Assembly: GCA_052170475.1 (NCBI GenBank)
Contig: JBQNAL010000002.1
Location: forward strand, 124,001 to 188,000
DNA: 64,000 nucleotides
Direction of reading: 5' to 3'
DNA from: CAJPQU01 sp052170475
Lineage (GTDB): Bacteria > Bacillota > Negativicutes > Selenomonadales > Selenomonadaceae
Positions within the stretch are counted from its first letter, which is position 1, and each line of letters opens with the position of its first letter. This document shows positions 52,395 to 61,545 of this stretch, piece after piece. The translations under genes were made by a program, and so were the position numbers. The notes under the pieces are model-generated. The model saw only the letters and a list, made by a program, of their open reading frames with translations. It made no database searches and was not told the DNA's origin.

Positions 52395-53236
52395 TGGGGG
52401 CGCTTTACGACTGGCTGGGGGTATTGCTCCCTTTTTCATGGCTGGATCATACCTTCATGAAGAACGCGTTCTTGGCGGTACTCCTAGTGACGCCGCTCTT
52501 CGGTCTCCTCTCTACGATGGTGGTGTCCAGCCGGATGGTGTTTTTTTCCGATTCCTTGGGACATGGTGCGTTTACCGGCATCGCGCTGGGGGCGCTCTTG
52601 GGGATCGTGTCGCCGCTCATCTCGTTGAGCGTGTTCTCCGTCTTCTTTGCTTTTCTCATCACGTATATCAAAAATCGCAGCAGCGCTTCCACGGATACCG
52701 TGATCGGGGTTTTTTCCTCGACCGCCATCGCGGCGGGGCTGATGATCATGTCGCGGGGCGGAGGCTTCAATAAGTTTTCTTCCTATCTTATCGGCGACAT
52801 TTTGAGCGTCGCTCCGGCGGATTTGGCGGCGCTCGCGGCAGTTTTTTTCGTGGTGTGCCTCCTCTGGGGGATTCTCTTCAATCCCCTTTTGCTTCTCTCT
52901 ATCAATCGCCCTTTCGCACAGAGCCGGGGGGTGTCCGCCTTTTTCGTGGAGAGTGCTTTCGCCGCCCTCTTGGCGGTGGTGGTAGCCGTCAGCATACAGT
53001 GGGTGGGACTGCTCCTCATCAATTCTCTTCTTGTACTTCCCGCGGCGACAGCGCGGAATGTGGCGTCGAGCGTCAAGGCGTACCATGCGGTTTCCGTTGG
53101 GACGGCACTGGTATCGGGGGTGACAGGATTGGTTCTGGCCTATTATTTCAATATGGCGGCCGGGGCGTCCATCGTGGCCGTGGCGGCCGGATTCTTTTTT
53201 GTCACGCTGGGGTTGAAGGGGCATTTTCAGCGGTGA
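52391..53236 (+). CDS. Metal ABC transporter permease, ZnuB-like (ABC-3)
   Basis: 281 aa with about eight membrane helices. ABC-3 marks: VVSSRMVFFSDSLGHGAFTG near 45, STDTVIGVFSSTAIAAGLMI, LLINSLLVLPAATARNVASS near 210. ATG overlaps the ATPase stop by 4 bases. No ZnuA-like binding protein is encoded in the window, so the third component must be elsewhere. A CXXC-containing small protein follows. Confidence 0.9.
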   Translation: MMGALYDWLGVLLPFSWLDHTFMKNAFLAVLLVTPLFGLLSTMVVSSRMVFFSDSLGHGAFTGIALGALLGIVSPLISLSVFSVFFAFLITYIKNRSSASTDTVIGVFSSTAIAAGLMIMSRGGGFNKFSSYLIGDILSVAPADLAALAAVFFVVCLLWGILFNPLLLLSINRPFAQSRGVSAFFVESAFAALLAVVVAVSIQWVGLLLINSLLVLPAATARNVASSVKAYHAVSVGTALVSGVTGLVLAYYFNMAAGASIVAVAAGFFFVTLGLKGHFQR

Positions 53237-53282
53237 AGAGGACGATTCTTTGCCCCTGTGCGTGCGGATAGGAGATTGCAGT

Positions 53283-53780
53283 ATGAAAATCAGAGAACGA
53301 GAAGACGCATCATGTCAGCTTTGCGGTGTGTCGGAGGCGGTGCGCCAGATCGATTGGGAGGTGTCTGACCTTGCCCCGTTGGCGCTGTGCGACTTTTGCC
53401 GGGCGCAGCTTTTGGCCGCGTTGGCGATGGATGCGGCGGCAGAGCGGGAGGCGGCGCGTCCTCAAACTTCTGTTGAGGTAAACCTTTCCCCGGCGGCGGA
53501 GGCCGTTCGTCAAGAGGCGGCGTCTTTGACCGAAGCTGCATTTGAGGAGAAGTATTTGTCGCATCCCATTGATCGGGTTCTCTTTGAATATATTCGCGGC
53601 TACGGGCAAGCCGATATGGATGGCGAAGGGTGCGGCATGGTGGCCTTGATCATGGACGGGACGGCTTCTGAGGCGGATGTGGTGGAGCGTTTGGCAGCGC
53701 TTTCAGAGCGCGGCGTCATCTATCCCGTACCGAGGAAAGCGGGTTGGTACGGCGCAGATTACGCCTTTTGTGATGATTGA
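53283..53780 (+). CDS. Protein with an N-terminal Cys4 zinc-ribbon-like motif, unknown function
   Basis: 165 aa. Two CXXC pairs (CQLCG near 11-15 and CDFC near 36-39) suggest a small zinc site; the remainder is acidic and helical with a late segment HPIDRVLFEYIRGYGQADMD followed by a winged-helix-like stretch (GTASEADVVERLAALSERGV). I cannot name the family. ATG 53283 with AGGAGA about 9 bases upstream. Lying 46 bases after a zinc-type transporter, it could sense or use the metal. Confidence 0.7.
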   Translation: MKIREREDASCQLCGVSEAVRQIDWEVSDLAPLALCDFCRAQLLAALAMDAAAEREAARPQTSVEVNLSPAAEAVRQEAASLTEAAFEEKYLSHPIDRVLFEYIRGYGQADMDGEGCGMVALIMDGTASEADVVERLAALSERGVIYPVPRKAGWYGADYAFCDD

Positions 53781-53816
53781 CAGTGAGACGGTTTCATCAG
53801 GGGTTTGAGAGGCGCC

Positions 53817-54773
53817 ATGGACATTCAGACGAAATTGCTCGTTTTTGCCATTGATCTCATCGGCCCTCTGCTCTTAGGCTATGCGTGCCGGTATCAGCGG
53901 CGATTGGGGGACGTGTTCTTTAATCGGATGATCCTGAACAACATCTTTGTCGTCTGTCCCGTCGTGTCCTTTTTGAGCTTTTGGGTCATGCCGCTGACGC
54001 GGGAGCTGTTTTGGATGCCGGTTCTTTCTTTGGCGTTGGGGTTTTTCCCGGGGATGGCGGCGTGGTGGATCGCGCGGCGTAAATATTCGGACTATCGGGA
54101 GCAAGGCGCCTATGTGATGGCGGCGAGCTTGGCCAATTTGGGAACCATCGGAGGCATTTGCGTCTATCTCGTCTATGGGGAGCAGGGGTACGGATACCAA
54201 CAGATCGCGACGCTCTTTCAGTATGTGCTGATGTTCGCGTTCTGCTATCCTCTGGCGCAATATTATGAACGGTGCGCCGATGGTCGCAGCGGGAAGAAAG
54301 TTTCCTTTTGGTCGATGATGGTTTCCAAAAATCAGATCGCCGTCGTGGGGATTCTCATGGGCGGGGCGCTCCAGGTAGCTGGGATACCGCGCCCTGCGGA
54401 ACTTGCCGGTGTGACGCCTTTTTTCATCCATTTTGGGGCTTGGACAGGACTTGTTCCCGTGGGCTATTCTTTAGATTTTGGTCGGATGCGCCGGTACTGG
54501 CTGTCCCTCTTCGACTTGGCCGTCTTAAAATTTGTCGCCGCGCCGCTTCTCCTTTACGGATTGTCGGGATTCTTCGTGGAAAGTCCAGCGATGCGTGGGT
54601 CGCTCCTCCTCTTGGCTGCGACACCTACGGCGATCAATGCGGTCGTTGCGGCTCGGCTCTACCATTTGGCGGTGGATCTCACGGTAGCCGCCTTTTTGGT
54701 GACGACCCTTTTATTTCTTTTGGTCGTATATCCGGCGCTGTTTTTGCTTCTCTCTCACGCAGGCTTCACTTGA
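53817..54773 (+). CDS. AEC-family permease (auxin-efflux-carrier type)
   Basis: 318 aa, about ten membrane helices arranged as two inverted halves, with MVSKNQIAVVGILMGGALQV in the middle, GAWTGLVPVGYSLDFGRMRR and a final AATPTAINAVVAARLYHLAV, all typical of AEC transporters of organic acids in bacteria. ATG 53817; ribosome site GAGAGG upstream. Substrate not inferable. A 69-base gap separates it from tolC. Confidence 0.8.
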   Translation: MDIQTKLLVFAIDLIGPLLLGYACRYQRRLGDVFFNRMILNNIFVVCPVVSFLSFWVMPLTRELFWMPVLSLALGFFPGMAAWWIARRKYSDYREQGAYVMAASLANLGTIGGICVYLVYGEQGYGYQQIATLFQYVLMFAFCYPLAQYYERCADGRSGKKVSFWSMMVSKNQIAVVGILMGGALQVAGIPRPAELAGVTPFFIHFGAWTGLVPVGYSLDFGRMRRYWLSLFDLAVLKFVAAPLLLYGLSGFFVESPAMRGSLLLLAATPTAINAVVAARLYHLAVDLTVAAFLVTTLLFLLVVYPALFLLLSHAGFT

Positions 54774-54842
54774 GCTACGAGCGGAGGGGGCAGGGGCTGC
54801 GACGCGGGGATGAACAACACATGCACAAAGAGGGGGCTTATC

Positions 54843-56261
54843 ATGAAGATGACGGGGATAGCGGGGGCAATGGCAGCGGTGTTCCTCCTCTATGGGGGGG
54901 CGGAGGCAGCGGCGCTGTCCATCGAAGACGCGGTGTCCTTCGCGCTGCAGGAAAATACGGCGCTCCATATCAAAAAGAAAGGGGAGGATACAGCGCGTGC
55001 GGAGTTAAAGGCGGCGCGGGGGAAAAATAGCTTTAGCCTTTCCGCTTCCGGCGGTTTTACGGAAAGTCGCCCTGACAGCGGTGCGCATATGAGGACGGGG
55101 ACGGCGTCCCTTTCCGCTTCGCTTCCTCTTTACACGGGAGGCGCCAATGAGGCGCAGATCAAGAGCGGTGAACTGGGGCTGGACGCAGCGCGGCTCGCGA
55201 CGGAGCGGGAACGTGAAAATCTTCGTTACAGCGTCGTCAAAGCGTATTATGATGTATTAGAGGCACAGCGAACGGTGGGCATCAGCCAGGAGACGGTGGA
55301 TAAATATCAGGCGCATTTACAGAATGTTGAACTGCTCTATCAGGCGGGAAGCAAGGCGCGTCTTGACGTTCTGCGCTCTTCGGTGGAGTTGGCGAATGCT
55401 CGGCAGGCGCTCATCAAGGCGCAAAATGACTGTGAGGTTCGTTTCCTTACGTTAAAGAATCTCTTGCGCCTTCCCGCTGAGGAACCGCTCACCTTAACGG
55501 AGGATTTTTTCTATCGGCCTTTTTATTCGACCATGGAGGCCTGCGTGGCCTATGCTGTAAGAAATCGGAAAGATATTCTTATGGATCGCTACACGCTGCG
55601 ACAAAAGGAATTGGCGCTGGATGTGGCGCGTGCAGGCTATCTGCCGCAGGTGAATCTTTCTGCTTCGGCGGAAGCTGACCGGGACTTTCAGCCACGTTCT
55701 TCGGAGAGCCACCATTATTCGGCGGGCGTCCGAGTCAGTTGGACGGTGTTTGACGGCGGCGTGACGGCGGCGGCGGTGGATAAGGCGAAAACGGCGCTTG
55801 CTGTCGCGGCACTGACGCTGCAACAGGATATGGACGATGCGGATCAGGCGGTGCGACAAGCCTATTATGGTATGCGGGAGGCGGAAAAACGGCTCTCTTC
55901 CACGCAGGCGGCGGTGGGCGAAGCACGGGAGGATTATGCGATCACCATGGAAAAATATCGCGTGGGGCAGGGAATTCTCTTGGATGTCATTGACGCGCAG
56001 ATCGCGCTTTCTACGGCGGAGATGAACTTTGCCAGTGCCCAGTACGACTATGCGCGCAATCGAGCCAAGGTGGAAAACGCGGCGGGGCTATCGCTGGGGG
56101 ACTCAGAGGAAAGCATCGATCCTGCGGCGGTGGAGCAGGGACGTATCCGCCAACGAACGCAAGAGATTGTACCGTCGTCGGATTATCAGCGGGCAAAGGC
56201 GGTTGTGGATGGGGGTCACATGGCCGTTAACGGGGCGGACGGAAATGGGGGAGCGCGATGA
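54843..56261 (+). CDS. TolC-family outer-membrane efflux protein
   Basis: 472 aa. Signal peptide (KMTGIAGAMAAVFLLYGGAEA), then two OEP repeats of the tunnel: LSIEDAVSFALQENTALHIK, LPLYTGGANEAQIKSGELGL, AYYDVLEAQRTVGISQE in the first half; DVARAGYLPQVNLSASAE, VSWTVFDGGVTAAAVDKAKT and YRVGQGILLDVIDAQIALS in the second. The C-terminal about 60 residues are a polar tail. ATG 54843 with GAGGGGG 8 bases upstream; the ATG at 54810 lacks a ribosome site and precedes the signal peptide. First gene of an efflux operon. Confidence 0.92.
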   Translation: MKMTGIAGAMAAVFLLYGGAEAAALSIEDAVSFALQENTALHIKKKGEDTARAELKAARGKNSFSLSASGGFTESRPDSGAHMRTGTASLSASLPLYTGGANEAQIKSGELGLDAARLATERERENLRYSVVKAYYDVLEAQRTVGISQETVDKYQAHLQNVELLYQAGSKARLDVLRSSVELANARQALIKAQNDCEVRFLTLKNLLRLPAEEPLTLTEDFFYRPFYSTMEACVAYAVRNRKDILMDRYTLRQKELALDVARAGYLPQVNLSASAEADRDFQPRSSESHHYSAGVRVSWTVFDGGVTAAAVDKAKTALAVAALTLQQDMDDADQAVRQAYYGMREAEKRLSSTQAAVGEAREDYAITMEKYRVGQGILLDVIDAQIALSTAEMNFASAQYDYARNRAKVENAAGLSLGDSEESIDPAAVEQGRIRQRTQEIVPSSDYQRAKAVVDGGHMAVNGADGNGGAR

Positions 56262-57364
56262 AGATCGGCAAGGGGGCTAAGATTGCTGCGCTATGTCTCG
56301 TTTTGCTCGCCGGGGCTTTCGGCGGGTATCGCTACTATGAGGGACAGAAGGCGGCGCAGGAAGCAGCGAAGGTGGAGACAACAGAAGTGCGTCGGATGGA
56401 TCTCCAATCTACCGTGTCGGCAACGGGAACGCTGCGCCCGGTGGATTCGGTGGAGGTCAGTTCGAAGATCACGGCGCGGATCAAAAATGTGTTGGTGAAG
56501 GAAAATGAGCGGGTGAGCGCCGGACAGATCGTGGCGACCTTAGACGGCAAGGATTACGAAGCGCGGCGGGAGCAGGCGCAGTATAAAGTGGCCAACGCGA
56601 AAGCAAAGTACGATCGGGTGTCTTATTTGTATAGGATTGGCGCCAATACTGAGGCGGAGTATGAGGACGCGGTATACAATTATGATACGGCGCTGAGCAA
56701 TCTGGAGGTCACGGAGTCGGATTTGGCGGAGACGGTCATCACCGCGCCGATGGACGGTGTGGTGGTAGGCGAGCCGCAGACGCCGGGGACGATGGCGGTG
56801 CAGGGAACGTCGAATCCGACCGTCATCATGCGCATTGCAGATCTTTCTAAGAAGCAGATTCGGGCGAAGGTGGACGAGACGGATATAGGCAATGTCCGCG
56901 TGGGGCAAGAGGCCGCCTTCACCGTCAACGCCTTTCCTAAGCAAAAGTTCACGGCGAAGGTGTCGAAGATTTCTCAAACGGATGTTACGACAAGCTGGGA
57001 TTCCTCTTCGGGTTCATCTGTGAGCGTGGTCTATTACTATGTTACCTTGGACGTTTCGGATCCGGACAATCTCCTCTTGCCCGGTATGACGGCACAGGTC
57101 GATATTGTGACGGCGGATAAGCCCGGTGCATTGGCGCTTCCCATCGCCGCCCTCAAGGCGAACGCCGGCGGCGCTTATGTTCTCTTGGTACAGCCGGATG
57201 GGCGCACGGTGAAGCAGTCGATCACAACGGGAATTTACAGCGACGAATATGTGGAAATTTTAGAGGGGCTTTCTGAGGGGGATCGGGTGGAAAACACCTA
57301 TAACGTGCCGCAAAAGCGGACTTCGTCTAGGCAAAGAGAGCGCGGCGGGCCTCCGCCCGTATAA
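56258..57364 (+). CDS. macA: Periplasmic adaptor of MacA type
   Basis: 368 aa. One N-terminal anchor (IAALCLVLLAGAFGGYRYY), then lipoyl halves (VSATGTLRPVDSVEVSSKIT, ITAPMDGVVVGEPQTPGTMA), a short helical hairpin (about 95-150), a beta-barrel domain (VRVGQEAAFTVNAFPKQKFT) and LLLPGMTAQVDIVTADKPG. Links TolC to the MacB-type pump. ATG overlaps the tolC stop (ATGA). Confidence 0.9.
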   Translation: MKIGKGAKIAALCLVLLAGAFGGYRYYEGQKAAQEAAKVETTEVRRMDLQSTVSATGTLRPVDSVEVSSKITARIKNVLVKENERVSAGQIVATLDGKDYEARREQAQYKVANAKAKYDRVSYLYRIGANTEAEYEDAVYNYDTALSNLEVTESDLAETVITAPMDGVVVGEPQTPGTMAVQGTSNPTVIMRIADLSKKQIRAKVDETDIGNVRVGQEAAFTVNAFPKQKFTAKVSKISQTDVTTSWDSSSGSSVSVVYYYVTLDVSDPDNLLLPGMTAQVDIVTADKPGALALPIAALKANAGGAYVLLVQPDGRTVKQSITTGIYSDEYVEILEGLSEGDRVENTYNVPQKRTSSRQRERGGPPPV

Positions 57365-57379
57365 AAGGCGGTGAGAGAC

Positions 57380-58087
57380 ATGGTGCGTCACATGATCGAG
57401 CTTTCGAGCATTAAGAAAATCTATCAGGTGGGGGGGCAGGAAGTCGCGGCGCTGGCCGGGATCGATCTCACCATCGATGCAGGGGAATTTGCCGCCCTCA
57501 TGGGGCCTTCCGGCTCTGGAAAATCGACCCTCATGAACATTTTGGGCTGCCTTGATCGGCCTACCTCAGGATCTTATCGATTGGATGGCGACGAAGTGGC
57601 CAACCTCAGTGACGACGACTTGGCCGCCACGCGGAACCGGCGGATCGGCTTCGTCTTTCAGAATTTTAATCTTTTGGCCCGGATCACGGCGGCGGAGAAT
57701 GTGGCACTGCCTTTGGTGTACGCGGGCGTGGGGGGAAAAGAGCGCACAGCGCGTGCCCATAAGATCCTGCAAGCGGTGGGACTGGCGGAGCGGGCGGATC
57801 ATCAGCCCAATGAGCTTTCCGGCGGGCAGCGCCAGCGGGTCGCCATCGCCCGGGCTTTGGTGAATGATCCTCAAATCCTGATGGCAGATGAGCCTACGGG
57901 GAATTTGGATACGAAGTCCACCCGGGAGATCATGGAGATTTTTGAGGGACTTCACGAAGCGGGGCGCACCATTATTCTCGTCACGCATGAGCCGGAGATC
58001 GCGGCCTGCGCCAGTCGGCAGCTCTTGGTGCGGGACGGGCAGATCACCCGGGACGCCGGGAAGGGCGAGAAGATGGATGTCGTATGA
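57380..58087 (+). CDS. MacB-type ABC ATPase
   Basis: 235 aa. Walker A GPSGSGKST, Q-loop FVFQNFNLLARITA, signature LSGGQRQRVAIARAL, Walker B ILMADEPTGNLD and LVTHEPEIAACA: the LolD/MacB/FtsE class. ATG 57380 is preceded by GGTGAG; GTG 57371 and ATG 57392 are alternatives. ATPase and permease are separate here, as usual in Firmicutes, rather than fused as in proteobacterial MacB. Confidence 0.93.
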   Translation: MVRHMIELSSIKKIYQVGGQEVAALAGIDLTIDAGEFAALMGPSGSGKSTLMNILGCLDRPTSGSYRLDGDEVANLSDDDLAATRNRRIGFVFQNFNLLARITAAENVALPLVYAGVGGKERTARAHKILQAVGLAERADHQPNELSGGQRQRVAIARALVNDPQILMADEPTGNLDTKSTREIMEIFEGLHEAGRTIILVTHEPEIAACASRQLLVRDGQITRDAGKGEKMDVV

Positions 58088-58099
58088 GGAGGAAAGGCC

Positions 58100-59320
58100 A
58101 TGAGCATGTTTATGGAAAGCGTGAGGATTGCACTTCACGCCCTTTTTGCCAATAAGATGCGCTCCATCCTGACCATGCTGGGCATCATCATTGGGGTGGG
58201 TGCCGTCATCACCATGGTGGCGGTGGGGATGGGCGTGCGGCAGCGGGTGACGGATTCCGTCGCAAGCTTGGGCAGTAATATGCTCATCATTCGTCCCGGG
58301 ACTTCTCTTTCCGGGGGGCTGCGTGGTGCCGCAGGGTCGCGCACCACGCTGAAATATGATGATGCACTTGCCATTGAGAAAAAAATCAAAGAAGTGCGGT
58401 ACGTTTCTCCGGCGGTGCATGGCACTGGCCAACTCGTCAATGGCAATCAGAACTGGAATACGGGTATTCAGGGGGTCACCCCGGCGCACATGATCGTGCG
58501 TGATCTCAAGGTGTCCCATGGATCGTTTTTCACGGAAAAGGACATGACGGTGCGAAGTCGGGTGGCCGTGATCGGGACGACGGTATCGACCAACCTGTTC
58601 GGGGAGGAAAATCCCGTGGGAAAGACCATCCGAGTGAACAGTCAACCCTTTCGGATCATCGGCGTCTTAGAGAGCAAGGGACAGTCCGGTGTGGGGCAGG
58701 ATCAGGACGACGTGGTTCTCATTCCACTGACGACCGCGATGGATCGTCTCTTGGCGATCACTTACATTCACATGATTTATGTGCAGGTCACGAGTCAAGC
58801 GGAGATGGCGAAAGCCCAAGGGAACATCGAAACTTTGCTCCGGCAGCGTCATCATTTAGTCGGGGCGAAGGATGACGACTTTCAGGTGCAGAACCTGACC
58901 AGTCTGATGAACATGCTGAATGAAACGACCACCATGCTGACGCTCTTTTTAGGCAGCATTGCCGCCATTTCCCTGATCGTCGGCGGAATCGGGATCATGA
59001 ACATCATGATGGTGTCCGTGACGGAGCGCACGCGTGAGATCGGCATCCGAAAGGCGCTGGGGGCGACGTTTCGCAATATCATGACCCAGTTTCTCATCGA
59101 ATCGGTGGTCATCGGCGTCATCGGCGGGCTCATCGGCATTGCCTTGGGCATTGGCATCGCAGTGGCCATTGCGCGCTTCGGTGGTTTCCAGACGGTCATC
59201 ACGGCGCTCCCCATTCTCGTTTCTTTCAGTTTCTCCGTGGGGATCGGGCTTTTCTTTGGCATCTATCCGGCACGGAAAGCGGCGCTCTTAGACCCCATCG
59301 AGGCGCTGCGGTACGAATGA
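58100..59320 (+). CDS. MacB-type ABC permease (FtsX domain)
   Basis: 406 aa. N-terminal helix (LFANKMRSILTMLGIIIGVG), a periplasmic MacB-PCD domain (about 50-270, GSNMLIIRPG to VQNLTSLMN), then three helices of the FtsX core with GGIGIMNIMMVSVTERTREI and IRKALGATFRNIMTQFLIES, ending PARKAALLDPIEALRYE. With the preceding ATPase, MacA and TolC it forms a tripartite pump for peptides, macrolides or possibly porphyrins. Follows the ATPase by 12 bases (GAGGAAAGG upstream). A terminator follows. Confidence 0.93.
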   Translation: MSMFMESVRIALHALFANKMRSILTMLGIIIGVGAVITMVAVGMGVRQRVTDSVASLGSNMLIIRPGTSLSGGLRGAAGSRTTLKYDDALAIEKKIKEVRYVSPAVHGTGQLVNGNQNWNTGIQGVTPAHMIVRDLKVSHGSFFTEKDMTVRSRVAVIGTTVSTNLFGEENPVGKTIRVNSQPFRIIGVLESKGQSGVGQDQDDVVLIPLTTAMDRLLAITYIHMIYVQVTSQAEMAKAQGNIETLLRQRHHLVGAKDDDFQVQNLTSLMNMLNETTTMLTLFLGSIAAISLIVGGIGIMNIMMVSVTERTREIGIRKALGATFRNIMTQFLIESVVIGVIGGLIGIALGIGIAVAIARFGGFQTVITALPILVSFSFSVGIGLFFGIYPARKAALLDPIEALRYE

Positions 59321-59332
59321 AAATAGCAAAGG

Positions 59333-59383
59333 AAAAGCGCCCCCTTTTCGCCGCCGTCAAGCGGGAAGGGAACGCTTTTTTTG
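59333..59383. terminator. Terminator after the efflux operon
   Basis: AAAAGCG (59333-59339) with CGCTTTT (59373-59379) and inner CCCCTT/AAGGG pairing, followed by TTT. It lies before the convergent HD-GYP gene. Confidence 0.7.
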
Positions 59384-59411
59384 TAGGACGAGGAAACGTG
59401 GGATGTCTCGG

Positions 59412-60476
59412 TTATTTCGGGTTATACTCAATGATTTGGAGTTCCGTGTTTTTATTGAGATCGATAATTTCCTTTTCATTTACTCGAATGAGGGGCTTTG
59501 AGGAAAAATCGTTTTCGTAGCGGACGATGTTGCCCACGAGGCCGTTGTCCAATTTGACTCGGGAGCCTAAGAAGGTTTCTTTGAGATGTTTGAGGAAGGG
59601 AACGCAAACGTTCGGGTCGAGCTTGGTATACATGTCTTGCGTGATCCGCTCGATGGCGTCGAAGGGCGTATTTTTCTTCTGCCCTTCTCGTTCCGTCGTG
59701 ATGTTGTCGTAAAGATTCGCTAGTCCGATGATGCGGGCGTAGAGGTGAATATCGTTGCCCTTGAGGTTAAAGGGAAAGCCGGAGCCGTCCATGCATTCAT
59801 GGTGCTGAAGCGCGGCCAATTTTACCCCGTCGGACAGCTCTGGGGAGGCGTTCAGGATACGATTGCCGTCAATGGTGTGCTGCATGTAGGCATCCAAATC
59901 CTCTTCGGTTAGGTGTTCGATCTGTTTGTCGATCAGACGCGGCGGAAATTTCGTCTTTCCTATATCGTGGAGGAAGCCGGCCAAAATGAGATCCTGCGTT
60001 TCCGCAGCGGACATCATCATCCATTTCGCTAAGACTCCCGCCAAGACGGAAACGCGGACAGAGTGATTGTAAATATCGCTGGCCAGGTGATTGACCTCCA
60101 AGAGATAATCAATGGCGCCGCTTTGCTTCGCCATGGGGGCAAGGGTTTCCTGCACCATGTTTTTGGATTTCTCTACCGGCGGCTTGTCGCTCTTTTCCGC
60201 TTCGTCGAAGATTTCCCGGGCGGTGTGAATCACTTCTTTGTACTCGGTGACAAAGGCGCTGGCAGGATTAAAGATGGCAGCGACGTTCTGGAAGGCCTCG
60301 CTGAGTTCATACTCATCCTTGACGTAGACCGAGGGAATGTCCAAAAATCCCAGTCGGGTAATATGCGCCTTCGTGAGCATGGTTCCTTCGGAGAGGACGA
60401 CGATCATATCGTCATTAATGATGGAACGAGCCAGGATCATGCCTGGGGTTAAGGATTCAATATCAACAGAGCGCAA
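59412..60476 (-). CDS. HD-GYP domain phosphohydrolase
   Basis: 354 aa. HD-GYP domain (about 115-295) likely hydrolysing cyclic di-GMP: YNHSVRVSVLAGVLAKW, FLHDIGKTKFPP (the HD pair), HTIDGNRIL and HHECMDGSGFPF, a GFP variant of the GYP signature. N-terminal region (1-110) resembles the small sheet domain often preceding HD-GYP in Firmicutes (LTPGMILARSI, AHITRLGFLDIPSVYV). The C-terminal 50 residues (VKLDNGLVGNIVRYEND) form a small beta module. I chose TTG at 60476-60474 because AAAGGAGG lies 8 bases upstream; an ATG 36 codons earlier has none and would add an unlike sequence. Confidence 0.88.
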   Translation of the reverse strand: MRSVDIESLTPGMILARSIINDDMIVVLSEGTMLTKAHITRLGFLDIPSVYVKDEYELSEAFQNVAAIFNPASAFVTEYKEVIHTAREIFDEAEKSDKPPVEKSKNMVQETLAPMAKQSGAIDYLLEVNHLASDIYNHSVRVSVLAGVLAKWMMMSAAETQDLILAGFLHDIGKTKFPPRLIDKQIEHLTEEDLDAYMQHTIDGNRILNASPELSDGVKLAALQHHECMDGSGFPFNLKGNDIHLYARIIGLANLYDNITTEREGQKKNTPFDAIERITQDMYTKLDPNVCVPFLKHLKETFLGSRVKLDNGLVGNIVRYENDFSSKPLIRVNEKEIIDLNKNTELQIIEYNPK

Positions 60477-60697
60477 GGTAGGTTCCTCCTTTATATGTGT
60501 CTTCGCATCTGAAAAAGAGAGCCGTTTTTGAACATCAGCCTTCCTTTGAGGAAGTTCATCTCCCTGAAATTTATCACCGTACACATATATTCGTGATCAA
60601 ACGGCGTTTTCCTACCGAAACATTAAATATTTTTCAAACTTTGGGCAAAGGTCACAGGGCAGTGTCGATTTTGCCGGCACGGCCTCCTTCCTTCGCC

Positions 60698-60726
60698 TTG
60701 CAATTCAGATGAGATTTCGCTAAAAT
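60698..60726 (+). promoter_or_regulatory. Promoter for the TauE-folate operon
   Basis: TTGCAA (60698-60703), 17 bp, TAAAAT (60721-60726), about 49 bases before the first ATG. The remainder of the 298-base divergent gap shows nothing I can name. Confidence 0.55.
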
Positions 60727-60774
60727 CATAAGGGATTGAAAAGGCGCGCGTGTTTGCGTGGATAGGGGGACACG

Positions 60775-61545
60775 ATGTTGGAGTTAGACTTGGGCATGGG
60801 AGCCTTTTTGGTCGTCATGGGCTTCCTTGCGGCGTTCATTGATTCCGTGGTGGGGGGCGGCGGGCTGATCTCCACGCCAGCACTCATGTGGACGGGGCTT
60901 CCGCTTGTGACGGTATTAGGCACGAATAAGGTGGCGGCCACCATGGGGGCGCTCACCAGCGTGGTGGCTTTCCTTCGCTCTGGGCGCGTGGACGTGCCGC
61001 TCGTCAAAAAGCTCTGCCCGCTGTCCTTTGTCGGCTCCGTGGCCGGGGTGCTTACGGTGCGGGCGGTTCCACCGGATTTTTTGCGCCCCTTGGTGGTGAT
61101 CCTGCTGGTGGCGGTGGCCATTTACAGTGTGATGAAAAAGGATTGGGGCGATGTGTCCACCTATCACGGCATGACGGCGCGCGTTACGTATCTGAGCTTT
61201 GGCGTGGCGTTCCTCTTCGGCTTTTACGATGGCTTCTTTGGCCCGGGGACGGGGTCGTTTCTCCTCTTTTCCTTTCTCCTCTTAGGCTTTGATTTTGTGG
61301 GGGCGGCGGCGAATGCGCGGGCGCTGAATTTTTCTAGCAACATCGCGGGTCTTATCACCTTCGCTCTCTTGGGGGCGGTGGAATACCGCTACGCACTTCC
61401 CATGGGGCTTTCGATGATCGTCGGCGCGTTCTGCGGGACGAAGATGGCGCTGACGAAGGGGGCGGGGTATGTGCGTCCGCTCTTTATCGTCGTGACGGCG
61501 ATTCTCATCGGCAAGCAGATCATGGATTTGCTGGAGAAATCATAG
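60775..61545 (+). CDS. TauE/SafE-family permease
   Basis: 256 aa, about eight membrane helices, with the family repeat marks FIDSVVGGGGLISTPALMWT near 20 and GFYDGFFGPGTGSFLLFSF near 148. Family members move sulfite, sulfoacetate or other organosulfur anions. ATG 60775 with GATAGGGGG upstream. Its stop overlaps the GTG of folE by 1 base, so the two share a transcript although their roles are not obviously linked. Confidence 0.9.
   Translation: MLELDLGMGAFLVVMGFLAAFIDSVVGGGGLISTPALMWTGLPLVTVLGTNKVAATMGALTSVVAFLRSGRVDVPLVKKLCPLSFVGSVAGVLTVRAVPPDFLRPLVVILLVAVAIYSVMKKDWGDVSTYHGMTARVTYLSFGVAFLFGFYDGFFGPGTGSFLLFSFLLLGFDFVGAAANARALNFSSNIAGLITFALLGAVEYRYALPMGLSMIVGAFCGTKMALTKGAGYVRPLFIVVTAILIGKQIMDLLEKS

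Noticed and set aside
57566..58645. Minus-strand frame of 359 codons over the MacB genes
   Set aside because: Opposes two clear ABC genes and spans their junction; composition artefact.
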